A DNA stretch of 64,000 bases from Microbacterium sp. BH-3-3-3 (GTDB taxonomy: Bacteria > Actinomycetota > Actinomycetes > Actinomycetales > Microbacteriaceae): the NCBI RefSeq assembly GCF_001792815.1, contig NZ_CP017674.1, positions 2,232,001 to 2,296,000 on the forward strand, given 5' to 3'. The position numbers were made by a program, and so were the translations under genes. Positions 23,962-31,517 of this stretch are shown here, piece after piece. Positions within the stretch are counted from its first letter, which is position 1, and each line of letters starts with the position of its first letter. The notes below the pieces were generated by a model. The model had not been told where the DNA came from. It was given only the letters and a program-made list of their open reading frames with translations, and ran no database searches.

Positions 23962-24939
23962 ATGAGCACGGGGGATGCCATGGAATTGTCGATCGGATTG
24001 TTGGCGGTGAGCGTCGCGGTCGCGGCCGCGGTGCTGTCCGTGGCGTTGCCGCGGGTCGCGACCCCCGGGGCGATGACCCTCTTCCTGCGCTTCGCCGCGG
24101 TGTCGGGAGTGTGCGCGGTCGGTTCGAGCGCGATGTACCTCATCTACGGCACGGGTGGCGGCATGATCACCCTGGTCGCGGGAGACGTGGCGATGGTGCT
24201 CGCGCCCGCCCTGCTCTTGGTGGCGGTGCGCGTGCTCGACGGGTCCCGGGCCATTCGCACCTCGATGGCGACGCTCGCCCTGGCGCTGCTGGTGGCCACG
24301 GTCACCGCGACCGTGCCGTTGCCGACGTCGCTCGCGGTGAAGGCGTTGGCGTTGACGGTGGTCAGCGGGGCCTGCGCGTGGGCGGCGATCCGCGCGCGCG
24401 TGGAACCGTCGGGGCCGTTGCGGATCATCGCCGTCGTCACCGCGGTCTACGCGCTGTACAGCCTCGCGCGCGTCGTGGTCGGGTTCGGTGCGGGCTGGGA
24501 CTCCCCGCTGTACCTCACGGCCTTCTCGTTCGCTCCGGCCACCGTGCTGGGCGCGCTCGCCGTGCTGCTTAACGGCGCGTCGGTGGTGCGTCTGCGCTTC
24601 GGTCCCCGGGTCGCCGAGCCCCCGACGCGGTGCGCACCCGGCGCCGCCGTCGTCCTCGGCGATTGGGACCTGGCATCCGCGGCGTACGGACCCGACCGCA
24701 TGCGCGCTCTTCTCGTCGACCTGCGCGCCGCCGCTCGCGACCTCGATCCCGAGGCCGCGGACGTGGCGGGCGGGGTGGAGACGTCGGTGCCGAACGCGAC
24801 GACGGCGCTCGGCGAACGCTTGCGCACCGCGTACGACTGGAATCCCGAAGAGGTCATCCTGCTCGTCGACGGGGCGGCCACCGCGGCCATCCGCACCCAC
24901 CCCGGGCGCACGCGCGGGCGGGGCTCGTCGCGATCCTGA
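23962..24939 (+). CDS. Multi-pass membrane protein with short cytosolic domain
   Basis: 325-residue protein of unknown function. Six or seven hydrophobic segments cover residues about 8-215. The remaining 110 residues are soluble, beginning GAAVVLGDWDLASAAYG and containing regular helices (RMRALLVDLRAAARDLDP). The layout recalls actinobacterial diguanylate cyclases (multi-helix sensor plus GGDEF), and the strand-Asp start of the soluble part is reminiscent, but no GGDEF motif is present, so I do not assign that. Start ATG 23962 or ATG 23980 (preceded by GGGGGAT) are both possible. The upstream open frame runs through palindromes and is rejected. Confidence 0.7.
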   Translation: MSTGDAMELSIGLLAVSVAVAAAVLSVALPRVATPGAMTLFLRFAAVSGVCAVGSSAMYLIYGTGGGMITLVAGDVAMVLAPALLLVAVRVLDGSRAIRTSMATLALALLVATVTATVPLPTSLAVKALALTVVSGACAWAAIRARVEPSGPLRIIAVVTAVYALYSLARVVVGFGAGWDSPLYLTAFSFAPATVLGALAVLLNGASVVRLRFGPRVAEPPTRCAPGAAVVLGDWDLASAAYGPDRMRALLVDLRAAARDLDPEAADVAGGVETSVPNATTALGERLRTAYDWNPEEVILLVDGAATAAIRTHPGRTRGRGSSRS

Positions 24940-24947
24940 GTCTCGAC

Positions 24948-24953
24948 TAGGGT
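24948..24953 (+). promoter_or_regulatory. -10 element of the SDR/enoyl-CoA hydratase operon
   Basis: TAGGGT lies about 31 nt before the ATG at 24985, leaving a short leader that carries the ribosome site GAAGGAGA. Confidence 0.5.
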
Positions 24954-24984
24954 GGGACCCGGTTTCAGCTTCGAAGGAGAATGC

Positions 24985-25746
24985 ATGGATATCGCAGGAG
25001 CCTCCGCCCTCGTCACCGGCGGTGCCTCGGGCCTGGGCCTGGCCACCGTCCGCCGCCTCACCGCAGCGGGCGCGAACGTCACGATCGTCGACCTGCCCTC
25101 CTCGAACGGCGCTGCCGTCGCCGAGAGGCTCGGTGGCTCCTTCGTCGCCGCCGACGTGACGGATGCCGATCAGATCGCGGACGCTGCCGCCCGCGCCGCC
25201 GAAGCGGGCCCCCTGCGCGTGGTCGTCAACTGCGCGGGCATCGCCCCGCCGGCGAAGGTGCTCGACCGCGAGGGCGCGCCCACCTCGCTGCAGGACTTCG
25301 AGCGCGTCGTGCGCGTCAACCTCATCGGCACCTACAACGTCGTCGCGCAGACCTCGGCCGTCATGGCGAAGACCGAACCGACCGAGAGCGGGGACCGCGG
25401 CGTCATCGTGAACACGGCGAGCGTCGCGGCCTTCGACGGACAGATCGGCCAGCCCGCCTACTCCGCCAGCAAAGGCGGCGTGCACGCGATGACGCTGCCC
25501 CTCGCGCGAGAGCTCGCCCGCTACGGCATCCGGGTGGTCACGATCGCCCCCGGCATCATGGAGACCCCCATGCTGAAGGGCCTCCCGCAGGCGGCGCAGG
25601 ACTCCCTCGGCCAGCAGGTGCCCTACCCCTCCCGCCTCGGAACCCCCGACGAATACGCGCGTCTCGTGCTCGCGATCGCCGACAACGGCTACCTCAACGG
25701 CGAGACGATCCGCCTCGACGGCGCGATCCGGATGGCGCCGAAATGA
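24985..25746 (+). CDS. SDR, 3-hydroxyacyl-CoA dehydrogenase type 2-like
   Basis: 253-residue NAD-dependent dehydrogenase of the HSD17B10-like SDR group, which oxidises short or branched 3-hydroxyacyl-CoAs. Cofactor motif TGGASGLG (about 10-17), NCAGIAP, the Ser in VNTASVAAFDGQIGQ, catalytic YSASKGG, and the PGIMETPMLKGLP loop typical of this group. The ATG follows GAAGGAGA at good spacing. Its stop overlaps the start of an enoyl-CoA hydratase (ATGA), consistent with consecutive beta-oxidation steps. Confidence 0.9.
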   Translation: MDIAGASALVTGGASGLGLATVRRLTAAGANVTIVDLPSSNGAAVAERLGGSFVAADVTDADQIADAAARAAEAGPLRVVVNCAGIAPPAKVLDREGAPTSLQDFERVVRVNLIGTYNVVAQTSAVMAKTEPTESGDRGVIVNTASVAAFDGQIGQPAYSASKGGVHAMTLPLARELARYGIRVVTIAPGIMETPMLKGLPQAAQDSLGQQVPYPSRLGTPDEYARLVLAIADNGYLNGETIRLDGAIRMAPK

Positions 25747-26519
25747 CCGACGGCATCCTGCTCCACGTCGAGGACGGGCTCGCGCGCGTCACCTTCGACC
25801 GCGCCGCGTCGCTGAACGCGATGGATTTCCCGATGGCGCGCCGCTGGCGCGAGGTCGCGCACGAGGTGACGTCGGACGCGTCCGTCGGAGCGGTGATCCT
25901 GGATGCCACCGGCCCCGCGTTCTGCGCGGGCGGCGACGTGGTGGCCATGGCGACGACCGGCGCGTCGGGTCGCGAGGTGACCGAGACGGCCGAGGCGATC
26001 CACGACGGCATCCGCACCTTCGTCGAGGCGCCGCTGCCGATGGTCGCCGCCGTTCACGGTGCGGTCGCGGGTGGCGGGCTCGGCCTGATGCTCACCGCCG
26101 ACTACGTCGTCGCGAGCGAGAACGCCCGCTTCGTCAGTCGCTACGCGAACATCGGGCTCACCCCCGACCTCGGCGTCTCCACTCTGCTGCCCGCGGCGAT
26201 CGGTCAGCGTCGTGCGCTGCAGCTGCTGCTGCAGGACCGCATGCTCTCGGCCGCCGAGGCCCTGGACTGGGGGCTGGTGGCCGAGGTCGTGGCATCCGGC
26301 GATCTGGCGCCCCGCGTGAACGAGATCGCGCGGTTCTGGCTCGACGGTGCGACCGCGGCCTTCGGTCAGGCGACGCGCCTCGTGCGCGTGGGCGCCGCAC
26401 GCACGCTGGCCGAGAACCTCGCCGACGAGGCCGCCACGATCGGCGCCGCCTTCGACACCCCCGAGGCGAAAGCGCGGGTCGCCGCCTTCGCCGCCGCCTC
26501 CGCGAAAGGACGCTCGTGA
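25743..26519 (+). CDS. Enoyl-CoA hydratase/isomerase family protein
   Basis: 258-residue crotonase-fold enzyme. Motifs are FDRAASLNAMD, the oxyanion-hole loop PAFCAGGDVVAMA and HGAVAGGGLGLMLTADYVVAS, followed by YANIGLTPDLGVSTLLPAAIG. The hydratase glutamates usually found in the third motif are not clear (ANIGLTPD has none), so isomerase or another crotonase chemistry is possible. It sits between two SDR genes with overlaps on both sides. Confidence 0.88.
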   Translation: MTDGILLHVEDGLARVTFDRAASLNAMDFPMARRWREVAHEVTSDASVGAVILDATGPAFCAGGDVVAMATTGASGREVTETAEAIHDGIRTFVEAPLPMVAAVHGAVAGGGLGLMLTADYVVASENARFVSRYANIGLTPDLGVSTLLPAAIGQRRALQLLLQDRMLSAAEALDWGLVAEVVASGDLAPRVNEIARFWLDGATAAFGQATRLVRVGAARTLAENLADEAATIGAAFDTPEAKARVAAFAAASAKGRS

Positions 26520-27346
26520 CGCTCGCCGGAAAGACCATCCTGATGTCGGGCGGCAGCCGCGGCATCGGCCTCGCCATCGCGCTGCGCGCCGCGCGCGACG
26601 GTGCGAATATCGCGCTGCTGGCCAAGACCGACACCCCGCACCCCAAGCTCGAGGGCACGGTGCACACCGCCGCCGAGGCGATCCGCGCGGCGGGCGGTCA
26701 GGCGCTGCCCATCGTCGGCGACGTGCGCGACGAGGAGTCGATCACCGAGGCCGTGCGGCGCACCGTGGGGGAGTTCGGCGGCATCGACATCGTCGTGAAC
26801 AACGCCAGCGTCATCGACCTGTCGGGTTCGCTCGAGCTCGCGACGAAGAAGTACGACCTCATGCAGGACGTGAACGTCCGCGGCACGTTTCTGCTCTCGC
26901 GCTCCGCGGTCCCCTTGCTGAAGGATGCCGAGAACCCCCACATCCTGTCGCTCTCGCCGCCGCTGAACGTCACTCCTCGCTGGCTGGGGGCGCACACCGG
27001 GTACAGCCTCGCGAAGTTCGGCATGACGATGGCGACGCTGGGCCTCGCCGAGGAGTTCGCGGGCGACGGGATCGCCGCCAACACCCTGTGGCCGCGCACG
27101 ACGATCGCGACCGCGGCGGTGCAGAACGTCATCGGCGGCGACCGGCTCATGGCCGTGTCGCGCACGCCCGAGATCTACGCCGACGCGGCGTACGAGGTGC
27201 TCACCGCACCGTCGCGCGAGCGGACCGGACAGACGCTGATCGTCGAGGACGTGCTCCTCGCCGCGGGAGTGACGGACTTCTCAGGCTACGCCGCCGTGCC
27301 CGGAACCCCGGATGCCGCGATGTACCCCGACATCTTCTTGGACTGA
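26516..27346 (+). CDS. SDR, hydroxysteroid dehydrogenase-like (HSDL2 type)
   Basis: 276-residue oxidoreductase. The cofactor motif is SGGSRGIGLAIALRAARDG, and the active-site sequence is TGYSLAKFGMTM (Tyr, Lys). Residues AKTDTPHPKLEGTVHTAAEEI-like (here KLEGTVHTAAEAIRAAGG) and ANTLWPRTTIATAAVQN are typical of the HSDL2/short-chain oxidoreductase group that lacks the usual PGxxxT loop. GTG start overlaps the hydratase stop. Third gene of a small operon whose joint substrate is probably an acyl-CoA, but the thiolase step is absent. Confidence 0.88.
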   Translation: MTLAGKTILMSGGSRGIGLAIALRAARDGANIALLAKTDTPHPKLEGTVHTAAEAIRAAGGQALPIVGDVRDEESITEAVRRTVGEFGGIDIVVNNASVIDLSGSLELATKKYDLMQDVNVRGTFLLSRSAVPLLKDAENPHILSLSPPLNVTPRWLGAHTGYSLAKFGMTMATLGLAEEFAGDGIAANTLWPRTTIATAAVQNVIGGDRLMAVSRTPEIYADAAYEVLTAPSRERTGQTLIVEDVLLAAGVTDFSGYAAVPGTPDAAMYPDIFLD

Positions 27347-27461
27347 GCGGGGCGTTGCGGTCCCTTCGTCGGGCGGTGGAGGTCGTGCAGTGGGCGTGGG
27401 GTCGTGGGGCCCCGCGGTGGGTGTCGCGTCCTACGTCGGCGCGGGGCCCTGCGGTCGGCAT

Positions 27462-27528
27462 CCATAAACGCTGTTCGTGCGCATAAACGCTCCGTCACCG
27501 CGTTTATCGACACGAATCGCGTTCATGG
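27462..27528. repeat. Family B palindrome, copy 1
   Basis: The left arm starts CCATAAACGCTGTTCGTGCG and continues to a second CATAAACGC. The right arm is its inverted copy with a few changes (GCGTTTATCGACACGAAT... ending GTTCATGG). Eight-base loop TCCGTCAC. Arms are about 29 nt. Confidence 0.85.
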
Positions 27529-27643
27529 GCGGGTGCCCCGCTCGCACGACAGACCGACGGGCAAGTCCCACGCGCAAGAGGTGCGCGGTGCCGCAATGGC
27601 GCACGGCCCCCAGTGGGCGAGGAGTCGCGGTGGTGCAGTGCGT

Positions 27644-27711
27644 CCATAAACGCGATTCGTGCGCATAAACGCTCCGTCACCGCGTTTATGCGCACGAACA
27701 GCGTTTATCGG
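27644..27711. repeat. Family B palindrome, copy 2
   Basis: Nearly perfect inverted repeat with arms of about 28 nt, CCATAAACGCGATTCGTGCG on the left, the same TCCGTCAC loop as copy 1, and GCGTTTATGCGCACGAACAG on the right. Confidence 0.88.
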
Positions 27712-27769
27712 CATCGCGGATGCCGCGTGGGCGCCGCCGCGCGTGGGCGCCGCCGGGACGACGGGTCGC

Positions 27770-28759
27770 TCAGGCGCTCAGGTCGACCGTCGTGCCGAGG
27801 CCCTGCGCGCGGGCTGCGCGGATGAAGACGTCGGCGACCGCGACGTCCTGCGCACCGATCCCCACCGAGTCGAACAGCGTGATCTCGTCGGGCGACCGGC
27901 GGCCCCGCGCCAGACCGGCGACGACCTCTCCGATCGTGCCGACGACGTCGGCCTCGGAGATCGCGCCCTCGGCGATCGCCCGCAGCAGATCGCCCGACTT
28001 CGTGCGCGCCGTCGCCCGGTCGTCGACCCAGATCGAGGACCGGGCCATGGCCGCACCGTCGACCTCGCGCTCATCCGCGCGCGGACGGGCTCCGACGACG
28101 TTGAGGTGCTGCCCCGGGCGCAGCCACGCGCCCTCGACGATCGCCTCCACCGACGGGGTCAGGGTGCAGACGACGTCGGCCTCCTCGAGCACCTCGCGAG
28201 GGGATGCCACGACGTCGATCGTCGTGGGCCATCCCTCGTCTCGAAGCTCGGCGGCGAGACCCTCGGCGCGCTCGCGCGTGCGCGACCACACCACGACGCG
28301 GTCGAAGGGCCGCACGTCGCGCAGCGCCAGGGCGTGCTCGCGGGCCAACGCCCCGGCGCCGATCAGCCCGAGGGTCCGGCTGTCGGGGCGGGAGAGCGTG
28401 CGGGTGGCCACCGCGCTGGCGGCGGCGGTGCGCACCCGGGTCGGCACGGCGCCGTGCAGCAGCGCGACCGGCGACCCGTCGACGCGGTCGACGACGAGGA
28501 TCATCGAGCGCTGGGTCGGCAGCCGACGCCCCGCGTTGTCGGGCACGTCGGCCAGGAGCTTGACGCCCGCGAGGTCGGAGGCCTCGGACACCGCCGACAT
28601 CAGGATGAACCGGTTGGAGTCCGCGGGCGTCGACATCGAGGTCGGGCCGGGCTGATCGGCGCGGCCCTCGGCGATCTCGGCGAACCCCCGGGAGACGGCC
28701 TCGGCGATGGCCTCGCGGTCGACGAGACCCTCCAGCTGGGGCGTGCTCAGCAGCAGCAT
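27770..28759 (-). CDS. Ornithine cyclodeaminase / mu-crystallin family protein
   Basis: 329-residue NAD(P)-dependent enzyme of the OCD/mu-crystallin superfamily, whose members deaminate ornithine, reduce cyclic ketimines or act on opine- and alanine-like substrates. The Rossmann motif is GLIGAGALAREHA (about 131-143), the substrate-side residues include VKLLADVPDN and the C-terminal catalytic-loop VVGARPRADEREVD. It is the last gene of an importer/amidohydrolase operon; its ATG overlaps the amidohydrolase stop (TGATG). Exact reaction is unknown. Confidence 0.87.
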   Translation of the reverse strand: MLLLSTPQLEGLVDREAIAEAVSRGFAEIAEGRADQPGPTSMSTPADSNRFILMSAVSEASDLAGVKLLADVPDNAGRRLPTQRSMILVVDRVDGSPVALLHGAVPTRVRTAAASAVATRTLSRPDSRTLGLIGAGALAREHALALRDVRPFDRVVVWSRTRERAEGLAAELRDEGWPTTIDVVASPREVLEEADVVCTLTPSVEAIVEGAWLRPGQHLNVVGARPRADEREVDGAAMARSSIWVDDRATARTKSGDLLRAIAEGAISEADVVGTIGEVVAGLARGRRSPDEITLFDSVGIGAQDVAVADVFIRAARAQGLGTTVDLSA

Positions 28760-29982
28760 CAGGCGCGGCTCCCCTCGGTCAGCTCGAGGGCGTCGGCGAC
28801 GACGGCGCCGCGGAAGATCACGGTGCGGTCGCTCAGGCGGTCCATGACGGCCGCCGTCACGGTGTCGCCGGCGACCAGTACGAGGTCGGCGGGGTCGCCG
28901 ATCCCGACGCCGGGGCGGTCGGCGCCGAGGGCGGGCATGGCCGCGCGGCCCATCACCGCGCGACCGCCCACCGTGGCGATCGCGACGCAGTGCTCGATGT
29001 CGTCGTCACGGCGGAAGCCGTTGGTGAAGGCCAGCTGCCAGGTGCGATCGAGCATGTCGGTGTTGCCGTAGGGCGACCAGTAGTCGCGCTGGCCGTCCTG
29101 ACCCAGGCCCAGCGCGATGCCGTACTCGTCGAGCAGGTGCGTGGGCAGCGGCGCCTGAGGGGCGATCGTGGCCATCGAGATCCCGAGGTCGCGGAACTGC
29201 TCGAGCAGCGCCCGCAGTTGCGCCTCGGGGAGGCGCCCCAGGCCGTAGCCGTGCGAGATGGTGACGCGGCCCCGCATGTCGAGGGTGCGGGTGCGCTCGA
29301 CGATCAACTCGGCCGAGAACTTCGCCAGCTGGTCCGGTTCGTGCAGGTGGATGTCGATGGGGGCGCCGTAGCGCTCCGCGATGGAGAACACGGCGTCGAG
29401 ATGCCGGACCGGGTCGCGATCGAGGGCGCACGGATCGATCCCGCCGACCACATCGGCCCCGCGGGCCATCGCCCGATCGAGCACCTCGATCGATCCCGCC
29501 TCGCGCAGCAGACCCGCCTGTGGGAACGCGATGATCTCGACCTCGCACCGGTCGAGGTTGGCTTCGCGCGCCGCGAGCACGGCATCCAATCTCTCGAGAT
29601 CCGCGTCGACGTCGACCTGGGCGTAGGTGCGCACCTGGGTCGTGCCGCGCGCGATCGCGCCCTCGAGCGTCGTCGCCACGCGGTGCTCCATGCTCCGCTC
29701 GGCGTGGCGCCAGTTGTCGCGGTCGTTCAGCATCATGCCCCACACCCCGGGCACCCCGGTGTGCGGCCGGAACGGCAGGCCGATGCGGGTCGAGTCGAGG
29801 TGCACGTGCACGTCGGCGAACGACGGCAGCAGGATGCGTCCGCGGCCCGACACCGTCTCGGTCGCGGGGTCGATGGGTTCCGTACCCGCCGGATGGATGC
29901 CGGCGATGAGGCCGTCCGCGAGGACGACGTCGGAGAGGGGGCCGCCCCAGGGGTGGACGTCGGTGAGGACGGTGGAGGTCAT
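28759..29982 (-). CDS. CodA-like amidohydrolase
   Basis: 407-residue metal-dependent deaminase/hydrolase resembling cytosine deaminase. Metal ligands appear as HVHLD (about 72-76), the His of DIHLHEPDQ, ISHGYGLG, and the Asp region LGLGQDGQRDYWSPYGNTDML, which parallels the GHDDVFDPWYPLGTANML of E. coli CodA. The substrate pocket differs enough that cytosine is not assured; family members also act on triazines, creatinine-like and isopropylammelide-type rings. The ATG overlaps the stop of the binding-protein gene. Being in an importer operon it probably opens or deaminates the imported ring. Confidence 0.88.
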   Translation of the reverse strand: MTSTVLTDVHPWGGPLSDVVLADGLIAGIHPAGTEPIDPATETVSGRGRILLPSFADVHVHLDSTRIGLPFRPHTGVPGVWGMMLNDRDNWRHAERSMEHRVATTLEGAIARGTTQVRTYAQVDVDADLERLDAVLAAREANLDRCEVEIIAFPQAGLLREAGSIEVLDRAMARGADVVGGIDPCALDRDPVRHLDAVFSIAERYGAPIDIHLHEPDQLAKFSAELIVERTRTLDMRGRVTISHGYGLGRLPEAQLRALLEQFRDLGISMATIAPQAPLPTHLLDEYGIALGLGQDGQRDYWSPYGNTDMLDRTWQLAFTNGFRRDDDIEHCVAIATVGGRAVMGRAAMPALGADRPGVGIGDPADLVLVAGDTVTAAVMDRLSDRTVIFRGAVVADALELTEGSRA

Positions 29983-31517
29983 TCGAAGCTCGTTCCGGTG
30001 AAGTCGTACAGACCGTCGGCGCGCGGGGTCCAGCGCAGTCCGCTCACGGCGGCGAAGTTGTTGAAGGGCACGTACAGCGGAACGAAGTAGCCCTGCGTGT
30101 TGCTGTAGTCCAGCAGCTCCTCGAAGACCTGCTGGCGTGCGTCGCCCTCGACCCCGCGCTGCTCCGCCGCCCAGGCGGCGGTGGCGGGATCCTGCGCGTA
30201 GTTGTTGTTGCCCGCCGTCTCGTAGAAGTCGGTGAGGGGCAGGTCGCCGTCGAGCGTGGAGGGGGCCCAGGTGTTGAGGTAGACGCCCTGCATCTCGCGG
30301 CTGCGCACCTTCAGCGTGTGGCTCTGCTGGTCGGCACCGCGCATGTCGACGGCGATGCCGACGGCCTGCAGGTAGCCCTGGATGCTCTGGGCCACCTCGC
30401 TCGAGAGCGGGATGCGACCGTCGGTGGCGTAGTCGAACGGGATCGGCGTGCCGTCGTAGCCGGCCTCGGCCAGCAGCGCACGCGCGCCGTCGGGGTCGTA
30501 GCCGACGGGCTGGACGGAGTCGGAGAAGCCCTCCACCGCCGGCGCGATCATGGCCTTCGCGGGCTCGGCGAGTCCCGACAGCAGGGAGTCGACGATCGCC
30601 TGGGTGTCGACGGCCTTGGCCACCGCCTGGCGCACGCGCACGTCCTGCAGGGGGCCTGCGGTGGAGTTGACGCCGAGGAAGACGACCCCGTTCGAGGCGG
30701 CCGAGAAGGTCTGCGCCGACGGCGCGGCCTGCACCGAGGCCACCTGCGTCGGTCCGATCTGGGCGACGTCGAGGCTGCCCGAGAGCACGCCGTTCGCGCG
30801 CGATTCGGTGGACGACACCGGCTGCAGCGAGATCTCCTCGATGACCGGGGCCGGACCCCGGTAGTCGTCGTTGCGCTTCAGGTCGTACGACACGCCCGTG
30901 GTGATGTTGTCGAAGACGTAGGGCCCCGATCCGATCGGCTCCCGGGCGTAGGCGTCGGCCCCCATCTGCTGGTAGGTGTCGGCGGGCACGATCGAGATGA
31001 GCGAGGTGTTGCGGGGGAAGGCCGAGAACGGCTGCTTGAGGGTGAAGCGCACGGTGGTGGCATCCACCGCCTCGACGCTGTCGAGGGACGAGAGGTAGGC
31101 GTAGTTCTCGCCGCTCGGATCGCCCAGGATCGTCTCGTACGTGAAGACCACGTCGTCGGCGTCGATGGCCTCGCCGTTGCTGGCGGTCACGTCGGGGGTG
31201 AGCGTGAACTCCCACTGCGTCAGGTCGTCGTTGGCTTTCCATCCCGTCGCGAGCTTCGGCTCGAGGGTGCCGTCGGCGGCGATCTTCACCAGCTGATCAT
31301 GGGTGTGGAAGAAGACCGACAGCACCACCAGCGCTCCCGAGCGGATGGGGTCCATGGAGCTCGGGTCGGTGGGCAGAGCCGCGGTCAGGCTCGTGCGGGC
31401 GGTTTCGCCCGAGCCTGCGGGGGAGTCGAATCCGCCGGCGCATCCGGCGAGGATCACGCTGCCGAGGGTGAGGGCGGCGGCGCCTGCGAGGGCGCGGCGG
31501 GCTGTCGAGCGGGTCAT
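29979..31517 (-). CDS. ABC importer substrate-binding lipoprotein (SBP family 5)
   Basis: 512-residue extracellular lipoprotein of the dipeptide/nickel/oligopeptide type. The signal peptide ends in the lipobox LAGC with C26 as lipid attachment. Family 5 features are TSLTAALPTDPSSMDP, LEPKLATGWKANDDLTQWEF and FTLKQPFSAFPRNTSLI. It delivers the ligand to the two permeases encoded upstream in the operon. Start ATG overlaps the stop of the ATPase gene. The ligand is unknown and need not be a peptide. Confidence 0.92.
   Translation of the reverse strand: MTRSTARRALAGAAALTLGSVILAGCAGGFDSPAGSGETARTSLTAALPTDPSSMDPIRSGALVVLSVFFHTHDQLVKIAADGTLEPKLATGWKANDDLTQWEFTLTPDVTASNGEAIDADDVVFTYETILGDPSGENYAYLSSLDSVEAVDATTVRFTLKQPFSAFPRNTSLISIVPADTYQQMGADAYAREPIGSGPYVFDNITTGVSYDLKRNDDYRGPAPVIEEISLQPVSSTESRANGVLSGSLDVAQIGPTQVASVQAAPSAQTFSAASNGVVFLGVNSTAGPLQDVRVRQAVAKAVDTQAIVDSLLSGLAEPAKAMIAPAVEGFSDSVQPVGYDPDGARALLAEAGYDGTPIPFDYATDGRIPLSSEVAQSIQGYLQAVGIAVDMRGADQQSHTLKVRSREMQGVYLNTWAPSTLDGDLPLTDFYETAGNNNYAQDPATAAWAAEQRGVEGDARQQVFEELLDYSNTQGYFVPLYVPFNNFAAVSGLRWTPRADGLYDFTGTSFE

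Larger units (their letters stand above)
27347..27769. other. Gene-free gap with two family B palindromes
   Basis: 423 bases between a plus-strand operon end and a minus-strand operon end (convergent). No gene is credible. The gap holds two long palindromes and otherwise GC-rich sequence. Confidence 0.75.

Noticed and set aside
23605..23965. Small frames in the family A palindromes (VLDTRRG-like peptides repeated at several loci)
   Set aside because: The repeated peptides are simply both strands of the palindromes; no start, ribosome site or codon bias supports them.
27462..27711. The repeated palindromes considered as a CRISPR array
   Set aside because: Only two copies, no regular spacers, arms are long inverted repeats, and no cas gene is present.
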